Shown one piece after another: positions 25,635 to 34,898 of a stretch of DNA of 64,000 nucleotides. The stretch spans positions 620,001 through 684,000 of the forward strand of contig NZ_JAYGIM010000001.1 in assembly GCF_034930985.1 (NCBI RefSeq). Direction: 5' to 3'. The position numbers were made by a program, and so were the translations under genes. Source of the DNA: Arcicella lustrica. Its GTDB lineage: Bacteria > Bacteroidota > Bacteroidia > Cytophagales > Spirosomataceae. Under the pieces are notes generated by a model, which ran no database searches, was not told the DNA's origin, and saw only the letters and a program-made list of their open reading frames with translations. Position 1 is the first letter of the stretch, and each line of letters starts with the position of its first letter.

Positions 25635-25729
25635 CACATTCTTCTTTCTTCTTTTGTTTTTCAGATAGAAAATCAGGCTTTTTTCTTAAATTTAGAAAAT
25701 AAGCTTCCAATCAACACAGATCATACAAG

Positions 25730-26620
25730 ATGAAAATAGCCATTAACGGGCGAAATTTTAAGGATGAAATCAAACCTTTTGTTCAACTAATGTTTGATTT
25801 TTTGGCTCAGAAAGGAGTTGAAATCCAAATTTCCGAAATCTATCAACAATTTTTGACTGAGATTGGAGTCAGCCATCATGCAACGCAATTTTATACATCT
25901 CAAGAAGATTTATTTGATGCAAATATTGTATTGAGTTTGGGCGGAGATGGTACTTTGCTAGATACTGTTACGCATGTAACTAAGCGAGAAACACCAATAC
26001 TTGGCATAAATACTGGTCGATTAGGCTTTTTAGCGACAGTTTCACCCGACAAGATTAATGAAAGTTTAGAAGAAATTTTTGCAGAACGCTATACCTTAGA
26101 CCCACGAACGTTGGTAAGTGTGGAAACCCGCTTAAATAATGAACCAATAGATGTTTTTAATGGGATAAATTTTGGATTGAATGAATTAGGAATTATGAAA
26201 ACCGATACTTCTTCAATGATTATGTTAAAAGCATATTTGAACGGTGAGTTTCTGAATACTTATTGGGCGGATGGGCTGATTATTGCTACTGCAACAGGTT
26301 CAACTGGCTACAATCTTAGTGTTGGCGGTCCTTTGGTAATGCCGAGTTCAGATATTTTTGTGATTTCGCCCATGAGTCCTCACAACTTAAATGTGCGTCC
26401 TTTGGTAGTTTCAACAGATGTAATTCTGGATTTTGAAGTAGAAAGTAGAAGTAACAGTTGCTTGATTTCTTTGGATGCTCGTTCAAAAGTGATTGATAGC
26501 AATGTGAAAATCAGGATGAAAAGAGAAGCTTTTAAAGCCAACATTATTAAACTGAGCGATAGTAATTTCTTGAATACTTTAAGAAGTAAACTTAATTGGG
26601 GATTTGATGCAAGGAATTAA
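25730..26620 (+). CDS. nadK: NAD kinase
   Basis: 296 residues. The ATP/NAD kinase motif GGDGTLLDT (with the catalytic GGDG), GINTGRLGFLA, and the NAD-binding ATGSTGYNLSVGGP are all intact. It phosphorylates NAD+ to NADP+ in the cytoplasm. Monocistronic by position: a CBS gene with terminator precedes it and an outer-membrane barrel gene follows after 170 bp. Confidence 0.97.
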   Translation: MKIAINGRNFKDEIKPFVQLMFDFLAQKGVEIQISEIYQQFLTEIGVSHHATQFYTSQEDLFDANIVLSLGGDGTLLDTVTHVTKRETPILGINTGRLGFLATVSPDKINESLEEIFAERYTLDPRTLVSVETRLNNEPIDVFNGINFGLNELGIMKTDTSSMIMLKAYLNGEFLNTYWADGLIIATATGSTGYNLSVGGPLVMPSSDIFVISPMSPHNLNVRPLVVSTDVILDFEVESRSNSCLISLDARSKVIDSNVKIRMKREAFKANIIKLSDSNFLNTLRSKLNWGFDARN

Positions 26621-26790
26621 TAAATCATTTTAATTAAAATTAAGCAAGACGAATCCATTTGAATATATTATTTTCGTTGTAAAATTTAATTGATACTCAT
26701 AACAAACTTAATGGTTTTACGTTAACAAATTGTTTGTTGATTCAATTGAAAAAGAATAACCACATAGATTCCATCCATTACCAGACAAAT

Positions 26791-27834
26791 ATGAAAAAAT
26801 ATTCTTCAATACTTCTGATACTGATAATTTGTGCTTTGAATACACAAGATTCTGAGGCACAATTTAGATTTTCAAATCTTTTCGGAGGCAAAGATAAACC
26901 ACGTAAAAATAGATTGTTTGAACCAAATTCAACAGTTAGTTTAGGCGTAGGTACTTCAAGCTATTATGGTGATATTTCTCCTTACAACAGATTTTTACAA
27001 TCTACAGTAAATGGAATGCGTTGGAATGTTAACTTCAATTTTACTCGTCAGTTTTCACCAACTTTTGCGCTTCGTTTTGGTCTTACTTATGCCAGAATTT
27101 CTGGTGATGATAATTATCTTGAAGGAGTAAAAGGTTATGAAGGTAATTTTATCAGAAACTTGCATTTTAGAAATGATATTAAAGAACTTTCAATTGTTGG
27201 GCAATATGATTTAGTACGTACAAGTCGTAGTTATTTGCGTAGAGCTAATATTATTCCTTATATTTTTGGAGGAGTTGCAGTTTTTGCTCACGATCCGATG
27301 GCTAAACCAGATGCTTCTTTGTATGGTAATGATTGGGTTCGCTTACAGCCTTTAAATACAGAAGGGCAAGGTCTTCCGGGCTATGCCAATAATCCTTATT
27401 CATTAATTAGCGTTTCTTTTCCACTAGGTGTTGGCGTAAAGTATAAACTGAATAAACATTGGGATTTAGGGATAGAAATGAGCTACCGTTATACTTTGAC
27501 GGATTATTTGGATGATGTAAGTGGTAATTTTGCTGATCCTGCTGATTTAGCAGCTCAAAGTCCACTGGCAGCTTCAATGGGAAATAGATCATTAGAACAA
27601 ATTGCTGCTCGTTCTGGAAATGACCGTACACAAGGAGTAATAAATTATTTGACAGATATAGGCATTTATAGTGCATCCGCACCTATCAACCCTTTTAGTT
27701 TGACTGCAATTCCAGGTTTTTCAGACAAAGCTGATTTACGTGGAAATCCAAAATATAATGATGCTTACATGTTAACAACAGTGAAGTTGATTTATCATAT
27801 TCCTAATAAAATTAAATGTCCAGTTACTCGTTAA
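26791..27834 (+). CDS. DUF6089-like outer-membrane beta-barrel protein, paralog 1
   Basis: 347 residues from the ATG at 26791, which begins a Sec signal (MKKYSSILLILIICALNTQDSEAQ); an earlier in-frame TTG or similar start would place extra residues ahead of it. The mature part begins with a glycine-rich strand (SLGVGTSSYYGDIS), and the alternating hydrophobic/polar strands indicate an 8 to 10-strand barrel. Paired with the next gene, which shares the YxGDIS strand. Followed by a terminator. This family lies between nadK and uppS-bamA in many Bacteroidota, which suggests a role in outer-membrane assembly or stability, but no activity is known. Confidence 0.75.
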   Translation: MKKYSSILLILIICALNTQDSEAQFRFSNLFGGKDKPRKNRLFEPNSTVSLGVGTSSYYGDISPYNRFLQSTVNGMRWNVNFNFTRQFSPTFALRFGLTYARISGDDNYLEGVKGYEGNFIRNLHFRNDIKELSIVGQYDLVRTSRSYLRRANIIPYIFGGVAVFAHDPMAKPDASLYGNDWVRLQPLNTEGQGLPGYANNPYSLISVSFPLGVGVKYKLNKHWDLGIEMSYRYTLTDYLDDVSGNFADPADLAAQSPLAASMGNRSLEQIAARSGNDRTQGVINYLTDIGIYSASAPINPFSLTAIPGFSDKADLRGNPKYNDAYMLTTVKLIYHIPNKIKCPVTR

Positions 27835-27860
27835 TCAGTCTGGAATAACATTCATGAACG

Positions 27861-27888
27861 GTCAGGTGTTTTTCGCCTGACTTTTTTA
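27861..27888 (+). terminator. Terminator after barrel paralog 1
   Basis: gtcaggtg and cgcctgac around a five-T loop (one G-T pair), followed by a run of T. Confidence 0.8.
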
Positions 27889-27894
27889 TTAATT

Positions 27895-28563
27895 ATGACA
27901 TTATCAAAAAAGTTTCTCCTTTTAGTATTTAGCTTATTAAGTGTAAATACTTTCGCACAAAAAATAGAAATAGGAGGTGGTTTAGGAGTAATGAATTATA
28001 AAGGAGATATTTCTCCCGATTTTCACCCAGCTTTTGCACGTTTGGGTGGAAATTTGCTTTTTAGATATAATCCTAACAAAATCGTTAGTTTCAGGTCGAG
28101 CATTGTTTTGGGCTCAATTTATGGAGATGATAGCAAAGTAAATGATTCTTTTAATCAATTAAGAGGACAGACTTTCAAAACATCTATTAATGAATTAAAC
28201 CTAATTACTGAATATAATTTTTTCGACTACAAGTACAATCGTTATCACAAAGATTGGAGTCCTTATGTTTTTGGAGGATTAGGTTTAATAAAGTTTTCAC
28301 CTAGAGATACACCTGTAACAAATTATAAAACCTTACAAGTAGTAATTCCTTTTGGAATTGGCGTGAAATATAATCTGGCTGGACCTTGGGATATTAACCT
28401 TGAATTTGGTGCTAGAAAAACCTTTACAGACTATTTAGATAATTTAGGTGGAGACAACCCAGCTTTACCTAAAAACCAACAAAATGACTACAGTCGTGGT
28501 GATATGTATTATTATACTTCACTGTCTTTAACCTACAAATTTATCAAAGTATATTGTCCTTAA
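27895..28563 (+). CDS. DUF6089-like outer-membrane beta-barrel protein, paralog 2
   Basis: 222 residues with a Sec signal (MTLSKKFLLLVFSLLSVNTFAQ). The N-terminal strand EIGGGLGVMNYKGDISPDFHP matches the same region of paralog 1, and the strands PYVFGGLGLIKFSP and PFGIGVKYNL are shared in style. Shorter by about 125 residues than paralog 1, mostly by lacking its middle loop. Separated from it only by the terminator. An old tandem duplication is likely. Confidence 0.75.
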   Translation: MTLSKKFLLLVFSLLSVNTFAQKIEIGGGLGVMNYKGDISPDFHPAFARLGGNLLFRYNPNKIVSFRSSIVLGSIYGDDSKVNDSFNQLRGQTFKTSINELNLITEYNFFDYKYNRYHKDWSPYVFGGLGLIKFSPRDTPVTNYKTLQVVIPFGIGVKYNLAGPWDINLEFGARKTFTDYLDNLGGDNPALPKNQQNDYSRGDMYYYTSLSLTYKFIKVYCP

Positions 28564-28892
28564 ATAAGAAATTTTCATGTTTTGAACTATTGAACGTAAG
28601 AGTAAAAGCTGAAAAGCTTTACATTATTTATGTTTGATACCGTTTTTATGCCCTTTTAATATCATACTTGCCAGCAATAAGGGCTTCCTTGATTTTGAAT
28701 AGGATAGGGAATTCGTTAAATTTGTCATATTATTCCCAAAAAGTACTCCTAGTCTATTTTTTGACTTATTATCCAAGTTTCAAAAGCTACAAGAGTTACC
28801 CATCTTGCTAGGAATAAAGGGCTTCAAACCTGCTTATTGCGTATTTGGAAGCCTATTATTATAAGTTTTATGTGTTAAAAAGTGTTAAATCG
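28564..28892. other. Leader region of the uppS-bamA unit
   Basis: Carries the promoter at 28695-28724 and about 160 nt of 5' leader. Repeated gaaTAAaGGGCTTC-like words (for example near 28673-28685 and 28812-28826) may allow pairing with ggaagcc near 28846, but no defined riboswitch or protein gene was recognised. Confidence 0.5.
28695..28724 (+). promoter_or_regulatory. Promoter of the uppS-bamA unit
   Basis: TTG 28695-28697, 19-nt spacer, TAAATTTG 28717-28724. Full match to the Bacteroidota consensus; transcription start expected near 28731. Confidence 0.7.
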
Positions 28893-29648
28893 GTGAAAGA
28901 ACAATTAGACCCTAACAATCTACCAAAACATATTGCCGTTATCATGGACGGAAACGGACGTTGGGCAAAACAGCAAGGCTTCGTTGACAGAATTTTCGGA
29001 CATAGAAATGCTTTAAAAGCAGTAAAAGAAGCCATTGAAGGTAGTGCAGATTTAGGTGTGAAATATTTAACACTTTATGCTTTTTCAACTGAAAACTGGA
29101 ATCGCCCAAAGGCTGAAGTTGATGCTTTGATGATGCTTTTAATCAGTGCGCTCAAAGATGAACTTGAAGATATGAAGAAAAATAATGTACGACTAGATAC
29201 CATAGGTGCTATCGACACATTACCTGAAAGTTCACAACGAGTACTTAGAAATGCCATTGAAGAAACCAAAGATAATACTGGTATCACAGTTATTTTGGCA
29301 CTAAGTTATAGTGGAAAGTGGGACATCGTTAAAACTGCCAAAAAACTAGCCGAACAAGTAAAAAATGGAGAGTTGGCTGTTGAGGATATTAATGAGCAAC
29401 TTTTCGAACAATCATTAGATACCAAAGGAATTCCAAATCCTGATTTGATGATTCGTACAGGAGGCGACCACCGTATTAGTAATTTCTTGCTTTGGCAATT
29501 AGCTTATTCTGAATTGTATATTTTTGAAGAATTGTTCTGGCCAGACTTCAGACGTGAACACCTTTTTGAAGCAATCCTTGATTATCAAGAACGTGAACGT
29601 AGATTTGGGAAAACCTCAGAGCAAATTAAAAACCCGGTAAATGCTTAA
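28893..29648 (+). CDS. uppS: Undecaprenyl diphosphate synthase (isoprenyl transferase)
   Basis: 251 residues if started at GTG 28893 (MKEQLDPNNLPKH), the usual N-terminus in this phylum; the frame is open to a TTG at 28845. The catalytic block HIAVIMDGNGRWAKQ contains the Asp and the phosphate-binding loop; GHRNALKAVKE and the C-terminal RTGGDHRISNFLLWQLAYSELYI motif complete the cis-prenyltransferase fold. It makes the C55 lipid carrier used for peptidoglycan, O-antigen and LPS core. Its stop overlaps the first in-frame ATG of bamA (29641), so translation is probably coupled. Confidence 0.95.
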   Translation: MKEQLDPNNLPKHIAVIMDGNGRWAKQQGFVDRIFGHRNALKAVKEAIEGSADLGVKYLTLYAFSTENWNRPKAEVDALMMLLISALKDELEDMKKNNVRLDTIGAIDTLPESSQRVLRNAIEETKDNTGITVILALSYSGKWDIVKTAKKLAEQVKNGELAVEDINEQLFEQSLDTKGIPNPDLMIRTGGDHRISNFLLWQLAYSELYIFEELFWPDFRREHLFEAILDYQERERRFGKTSEQIKNPVNA

Positions 29649-29694
29649 AATACAAATGTTTTCTTTCTCATCTGAAATGAGAACTATTCGCAAA

Positions 29695-32313
29695 ATGAAA
29701 AAATATACATTATTACTTTCATGCTTATTCATTTCTTTTCTTTCACAAGCCCAATTGCGTGGAGCAATGGGAGCACGTTCGCCAATTGCTGAAAAAGCAA
29801 TTGAAATGAATTACGCTGAACCTAAAGAATATGAAATTGCTGAAATTACTACTACTGGCTCTAAATTCTACGATGGCAATTCAATGATTTCTCTTTCTGG
29901 GTTAAGAGTAGGAGATAGAATTAAAGTACCAGGAGATGCTGCTACGTCTGCCATTAAAAAATTGATGAGTCAAGGGATTTTGGAAGAAGTACAAGTAGAA
30001 GCTACTAAAATTGAGGGAGAAAAAATTTGGTTGAATATCGTTATCAAAGAGCGCCCTAGATTGTATAAATTAGAATATACAGGTATTAAAAAAGGAGAGC
30101 AGGAAACATTAAGCGATAAAATCAAAACCTACAAAGGAAAAATCGTTACTGAAACGGTTAAGAAAAACGTAGAGTTGGCCATTAGAAAGTTCTATCAAGA
30201 TAAAGGCTATTTGAATGTTAGTATCAAAATTGCTGAAAAAACCGATTCACTTCGTGGTAATAATGCAACGATGAAAGTAGCTATTAAAAAAGGAGATAAA
30301 GTAAAAATTTCTAAAATTGAATTTGTAGGTAGAACAGAGATAAAAGAAAGCGTACTTCGTCGTAAATTAAAAGGAACGAAACAGAAAGCATTTTATAAAA
30401 TCTTTACTTCTTCAAAATACGTTCCTAAAAAGTTTGAAGAAGATAAACAGAAATTGATAGAATTCTACAATAAAAAAGGATATAGAGATGCACAATTGAT
30501 TTCTGATTCAGTTTTTAAAGATTCTGATAGAACTGTTAAAATTATCTTGAAACTAGATGAAGGGAAACAGTATCATTATAGAAATGTATATTGGGAAGGA
30601 AACTACATTTATCCAGATTCTGTCTTGACTGAATTATTAGGCGTTAAAAAAGGAGATGTTTATAACGTTGAAGATTTAGAAAAGCGTTTGAACGGTAAGC
30701 CAGGCGAAGATGTTAGTTCGGCTTATATGGATAATGGTTATTTATTTTATCAATGTGAGCCTATTGAAACAGCAGTTGCTGGAGACTCAATGGATTTAAC
30801 TTTCAGAATTACTGAAGGTAAACAAGCGACTATTAATAAGGTAATTGTAAACGGTAATACTAAAACTTCTGACCACGTAGTAATGCGTGAAATTAGAACT
30901 TTACCGGGACAAAAATTTAGTAAATCTGCTATCATTCGTACCGTTCGTGAATTATCAACTATCGGTTATTTTAACCCTGAAAAAATTACACCAAACCCAA
31001 TTCCAAAAGCAGATGGAACGGTTGATATTGAATATAACGTAGAAGAAAAACCTTCTGATCAAATTGAGCTTTCAGGTGGTTGGGGTGGTTACATCGGTTT
31101 CGTAGGAACTTTAGGTGTAACTTTTAATAACTTCTCTGCAAGAAATATCGGTAACTTAAGTGCTTGGAAACCATTGCCTTCTGGAGATGGACAAAAACTA
31201 TCTGTTCGTTTTCAAGCGAATGGTACTTCTTTCCAAAACTACTCTTTATCATTTACTGAGCCTTGGTTAGGAGGGAAAAAACCAAATTCATTCTCTATTT
31301 CATTGAGTAGAAGTATTTCATATCCATACAAAATTCAACAGTACAATCAGTTGAGTGGTTACGGTTCAGGTTATGGTTACGGAAGTAGCTTATATGGAAG
31401 TGGTTACGGATATGGCTATGGTACAGGTTTAGGTTTAAATACTTCAACGTCTGATAGTGCTACAGCTGCTCAGAATGATGCTCACTTTAACAGTACTACT
31501 TTAGCATTCAGTTTAGGTAAGCGTTTGAAAGTACCAGATGATTATTTCTCGTTAAGTAATTCATTATCGTTACAATTAATTGATGTGAAGAACTTACCAT
31601 ATTATGGTTATCCAGAAGGTAATTCGGTAGCGGTTTCTTTTGTAACGAATTTTTCAAGAAACAGTATTGACAACCCAACTTTCCCACGTTCAGGTTCTAG
31701 TTTCTCATTGACGGCTTCGTTAACTCCTCCGTATTCTTTATTTGGAGGCGATAATAAAAATTTAATTGAATACCACAAATGGATGTTTGATGCCTCATGG
31801 TTTACACCAATTACAAGTAAATTGGTTTTCCACATGAGAACGCACATGGGTTTCCTTGGTTCATATAATTCAAATAAAGACATTACTCGTTTTGAACGTT
31901 TTGACCTTGGTGGTTCTGGTATGCAAACAGGTTATAATGTCATCAGCCGTGACATCATCGCTCTTCGTGGTTATAAAGACAGAGTGTTTGGTTCGCAAGG
32001 TAGTTTACCAAGTGGTGGGGTTGCTTACAATAAATTTGTAATGGAAGTTCGTTATCCAGTTTCTTTAAACCCATCAGCTACGATTTTCTTATTAGGTTTT
32101 GCAGAAGGCGGAAACAACTTTGCTAATTATTCAGAATACAATCCATTCAAATTATATAAATCAGCAGGTTTTGGGGCTAGAATTTTTATGCCAGCCTTCG
32201 GTATGATTGGTATTGATTACGGTTTTGCTTTTGATAAAGTACCTGGACAAACTTCAAGTAATGGCTTTGGACAACAAGCTTTTACTTTCTCGATTGGTCA
32301 GCAAATACGCTAA
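29695..32313 (+). CDS. bamA: Outer membrane protein assembly factor BamA
   Basis: 872 residues from ATG 29695 (Sec signal MKKYTLLLSCLFISFLSQAQL); an earlier ATG at 29641 overlaps uppS and would extend the signal. Five POTRA-like repeats occupy about 50-450, the 16-stranded barrel the rest, ending in GQQAFTFSIGQQIR with a terminal Arg rather than aromatic residue. BamA folds and inserts outer-membrane barrels. An extracellular loop in the barrel carries a Gly/Tyr/Ser-rich tract near residues 565-595 (around 31345-31440). Cotranscribed with uppS and closed by a terminator. Confidence 0.93.
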   Translation: MKKYTLLLSCLFISFLSQAQLRGAMGARSPIAEKAIEMNYAEPKEYEIAEITTTGSKFYDGNSMISLSGLRVGDRIKVPGDAATSAIKKLMSQGILEEVQVEATKIEGEKIWLNIVIKERPRLYKLEYTGIKKGEQETLSDKIKTYKGKIVTETVKKNVELAIRKFYQDKGYLNVSIKIAEKTDSLRGNNATMKVAIKKGDKVKISKIEFVGRTEIKESVLRRKLKGTKQKAFYKIFTSSKYVPKKFEEDKQKLIEFYNKKGYRDAQLISDSVFKDSDRTVKIILKLDEGKQYHYRNVYWEGNYIYPDSVLTELLGVKKGDVYNVEDLEKRLNGKPGEDVSSAYMDNGYLFYQCEPIETAVAGDSMDLTFRITEGKQATINKVIVNGNTKTSDHVVMREIRTLPGQKFSKSAIIRTVRELSTIGYFNPEKITPNPIPKADGTVDIEYNVEEKPSDQIELSGGWGGYIGFVGTLGVTFNNFSARNIGNLSAWKPLPSGDGQKLSVRFQANGTSFQNYSLSFTEPWLGGKKPNSFSISLSRSISYPYKIQQYNQLSGYGSGYGYGSSLYGSGYGYGYGTGLGLNTSTSDSATAAQNDAHFNSTTLAFSLGKRLKVPDDYFSLSNSLSLQLIDVKNLPYYGYPEGNSVAVSFVTNFSRNSIDNPTFPRSGSSFSLTASLTPPYSLFGGDNKNLIEYHKWMFDASWFTPITSKLVFHMRTHMGFLGSYNSNKDITRFERFDLGGSGMQTGYNVISRDIIALRGYKDRVFGSQGSLPSGGVAYNKFVMEVRYPVSLNPSATIFLLGFAEGGNNFANYSEYNPFKLYKSAGFGARIFMPAFGMIGIDYGFAFDKVPGQTSSNGFGQQAFTFSIGQQIR

Positions 32314-32322
32314 TATAAAATT

Positions 32323-32360
32323 GAAAAACCAAGCCGATTTGATAATTGGCTTGGTTTTTC
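32323..32360 (+). terminator. Terminator after bamA
   Basis: aaaaaccaagcc and ggcttggttttt arms of 12 bp around a 12-nt loop, T run on the right. It separates bamA from the Skp genes. Confidence 0.85.
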
Positions 32361-32455
32361 GGTATTGTTAATCTTTTGTTAATCGACATAGAATAGCAAT
32401 AAGATATTGTTCAAGGCGTTAATCAAATACATTCACTAAATTAACCACCTTAGCC

Positions 32456-33097
32456 ATGAAAAAGCGGATATTTTTACTAATTTTGCCATTCCTGTGTTTT
32501 TGTGAAAGTATAAAAGCCCAAAAGTTTGGTTATATAGATACCGAATATGTTACTTCTAAATTACCTGAATACAGAAATGCTCAGGAAGAAATTGAGAAAT
32601 TAACAAGTAAATGGATAAAAGAAGTTGCCGCTAAAAATGATGAGCTTTCTAAATTAGAAAAAGCTTATAGATATGAAGAGGTACTTCTTACAGAGGAAAT
32701 GAAAGTACAGCGATTGAAAGTAATTGCTGAAAAAGAGAAAGAAGCGAAAGAGTTACAAAACAAAATATTTGGTTTTGAAGGTGAGTTGTTTAAGAAAAAA
32801 CAAGACATCATGAAACCCGTTTTGGACGAAGTAGCAAAAGCGGTAGAAAAAGTAGCTAGACTTAAAAAACTAGATATTCTCTTTGATAAATCTTCGGAAG
32901 GTTTAGCTATGTTATATACCAACCCAACCCATGATTATACAGATTATGTAATGGAAGAACTTGGAATTTCGCCTGAACAAATCAAAGAAAAACAGGAAGA
33001 AGAAGCCAAGCAGACTGAAGATAACAAAGAAAACAGTAACACAACAAAAAGTAAATCAAATAGAAAAGGAGCGGTAAGCAACTTCAAAAAAGAGTAA
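32456..33097 (+). CDS. OmpH/Skp-family periplasmic chaperone, copy 1
   Basis: 213 residues, with a Sec signal (MKKRIFLLILPFLCFCESIKAQ) and the KFGYIDTEYVTSKLPEY start of mature OmpH. Long coiled-coil helices (about 40-150) form the tentacle arms of the Skp trimer, followed by the strand region LDILFDKSSEGLAMLYTNPTHDYTDYV and a polar tail rich in Glu, Lys and Ser. It prevents aggregation of barrels before BamA. Followed by a second copy 26 bp on. Confidence 0.92.
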   Translation: MKKRIFLLILPFLCFCESIKAQKFGYIDTEYVTSKLPEYRNAQEEIEKLTSKWIKEVAAKNDELSKLEKAYRYEEVLLTEEMKVQRLKVIAEKEKEAKELQNKIFGFEGELFKKKQDIMKPVLDEVAKAVEKVARLKKLDILFDKSSEGLAMLYTNPTHDYTDYVMEELGISPEQIKEKQEEEAKQTEDNKENSNTTKSKSNRKGAVSNFKKE

Positions 33098-33123
33098 TTA
33101 ACCAAATCAGAATAACAAACAAA

Positions 33124-33717
33124 ATGAAGAACAAATTTTTAATTGCTTTATTTGCAATTTTTGCTTTAGCAACAGCTAATGTAAATGCACAACAAAAAAT
33201 CGGTTACATCAGCTTAGATTACATTTTAGCTCAAATGCCAGAAGCAAAACAAGTAGAAACTGAATTGACGACTACTAAAACGCAATATGACAACATGTAT
33301 CAGCAAAAAGTGAAAGATTTCCAAACGAAATTAGCTGATTATGAGAAAAATGCTGCTACAATGGCAGATGTAATTAAAGCGGATAGAGAGAAAGAATTGC
33401 AAGGAATGCAAAGCAGTATCGAAGAATTCCGTCAGAATTCATCTACTTCTTTACAAAAGAAACAAGCTCAATTGTTACAACCATTGTTGAAGAAAATCGA
33501 AGACAATATGCACGGTGTAGCAAAAGAAAATGGTTTTGCTTTCGTATTTAACTACGATGCAGGACAAGGAACTACTCCAATCGTTTTACATGCTCCAGAC
33601 GATGCAAATATCTCTGACTTAGTGTTAAAAAGAATGGGTGTTACTCCAAAACCATTTACTCCAGCACCAGCAACACCAGCGGCTACAACTCCAGCAGGAG
33701 GAGCTCCTAAAAAATAA
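33124..33717 (+). CDS. OmpH/Skp-family periplasmic chaperone, copy 2
   Basis: 197 residues with Sec signal ending NVNAQQ and the mature start KIGYISLDYILAQMPEA parallel to copy 1. The coiled-coil arm is conserved; the last 30 residues are Pro/Ala-rich (TPKPFTPAPATPAATTP) instead of the charged tail of copy 1. Same operon as copy 1. The two tails probably fit different client sets; that is inference. Followed by a 20-bp hairpin shared with aroB. Confidence 0.92.
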   Translation: MKNKFLIALFAIFALATANVNAQQKIGYISLDYILAQMPEAKQVETELTTTKTQYDNMYQQKVKDFQTKLADYEKNAATMADVIKADREKELQGMQSSIEEFRQNSSTSLQKKQAQLLQPLLKKIEDNMHGVAKENGFAFVFNYDAGQGTTPIVLHAPDDANISDLVLKRMGVTPKPFTPAPATPAATTPAGGAPKK

Positions 33718-33730
33718 TTGAAGTTTATCT

Positions 33731-33773
33731 AAAAAAGAATAGGCTGTCTCATTGAGACAGCCTATTCTTTTTT
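33731..33773. terminator. 20-bp bidirectional terminator between skp copy 2 and aroB
   Basis: Perfect 20-bp arms (33731-33750, 33754-33773) with 3-nt loop and A/T ends. The stop codon of aroB (33772-33774) overlaps its right edge. Confidence 0.93.
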
Positions 33774-34797
33774 AACCAATATAATAAAGTAAGGATTCTT
33801 TCATTTCGCTGGTAGAAACCGAAATGTCATAAGTACATTTCCCGATTCCTTCTAATAAAGAAAATCTGATTTCTTTGCCTTTGTTCTTTTTATCTTGTGC
33901 CGTCAATGCGATAATTTCTTCAATTTCAGTTTCTTTAATCGTCGCTTTTCCATAGACTGCAAAGATAAATTCTTCAATTACTTCCAATGATTTTTGGTCA
34001 ATCATTCCTCTTTTAAAAGAAATGTAAGCTTCGCAAATCATTCCAGCCGCTATGGCTTCGCCATGAAGTAAGTGTAATTTTGGTTTGCCTAAATAAAACG
34101 TTTCAATGGCATGACCTAATGTATGCCCGAAGTTTAATATTTTTCTTAAACCTTTTTCTGTTGGGTCTGCTGCTACAACTTCTTGCTTAATTGCCACAGA
34201 ATGAGCAATTAAATCCGCAAAGTTTTGCTCTTCAAAATCAATTTTACGAATCTCTTCCCATTTCACGGCATCTCTGATTAAACAATGCTTGATAATTTCT
34301 CCGAAGCCAGAACGTAATTCACTTGCAGGTAAAGTTTGTAAAAAAGCTGGGTCGATAAGTACCGTATTCGGAATTTTAAAAACACCAATATGGTTTTTCA
34401 AACCATTAAAATCAATCCCTAATTTACCGCCAACACTGGCATCTACTTGTGAAAGTAAAGTGGTTGGAATCTGAATAAAATCAATTCCACGCTTGTAAGT
34501 GGCTGCACAAAATCCGCCCATATCGCCAATTACTCCACCACCAATATTAATCACCAAACTATGTCTATCTAAAGATTGATTCGTTAAGCCTGTCCAAATT
34601 GCTTCACAAGTACTTAAATTTTTATTGGCTTCGCCAGATTTAATTTTTGTTACTTGGTGCTTTGGCAATAAAGGTTTAACGATTGGATAGCAATGACGAT
34701 GCGTTTTTTCATCAACAATTACATGAATTTTGGTGTATTGGTTTTCAGCCAGAAATGCTGGGAGACTTTCAGAAATATTGGAAATAATGACAGACAT
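33772..34797 (-). CDS. aroB: 3-dehydroquinate synthase
   Basis: 341 residues. The NAD-binding GGGVIGDMGGFCAATYKRGI, the substrate/metal segment QVDASVGGKLGIDFNGLKNHIGVF, and the metal-binding HTLGHAIE and HGEAIAAGM are intact. It cyclises DAHP in the second step of the shikimate pathway, feeding aromatic amino acids and menaquinone. Cytoplasmic. Its stop overlaps the convergent terminator. Confidence 0.96.
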   Translation of the reverse strand: MSVIISNISESLPAFLAENQYTKIHVIVDEKTHRHCYPIVKPLLPKHQVTKIKSGEANKNLSTCEAIWTGLTNQSLDRHSLVINIGGGVIGDMGGFCAATYKRGIDFIQIPTTLLSQVDASVGGKLGIDFNGLKNHIGVFKIPNTVLIDPAFLQTLPASELRSGFGEIIKHCLIRDAVKWEEIRKIDFEEQNFADLIAHSVAIKQEVVAADPTEKGLRKILNFGHTLGHAIETFYLGKPKLHLLHGEAIAAGMICEAYISFKRGMIDQKSLEVIEEFIFAVYGKATIKETEIEEIIALTAQDKKNKGKEIRFSLLEGIGKCTYDISVSTSEMKESLLYYIG

Positions 34798-34898
34798 TTT
34801 TGAGTTTGATTAACGTTTTGGACTTCCTTTTCATCCATAGCTTTGAATGGGCTACAAAATTAATCAATTATTTTCCATCAAGGCTTACCTTTTTGGTT

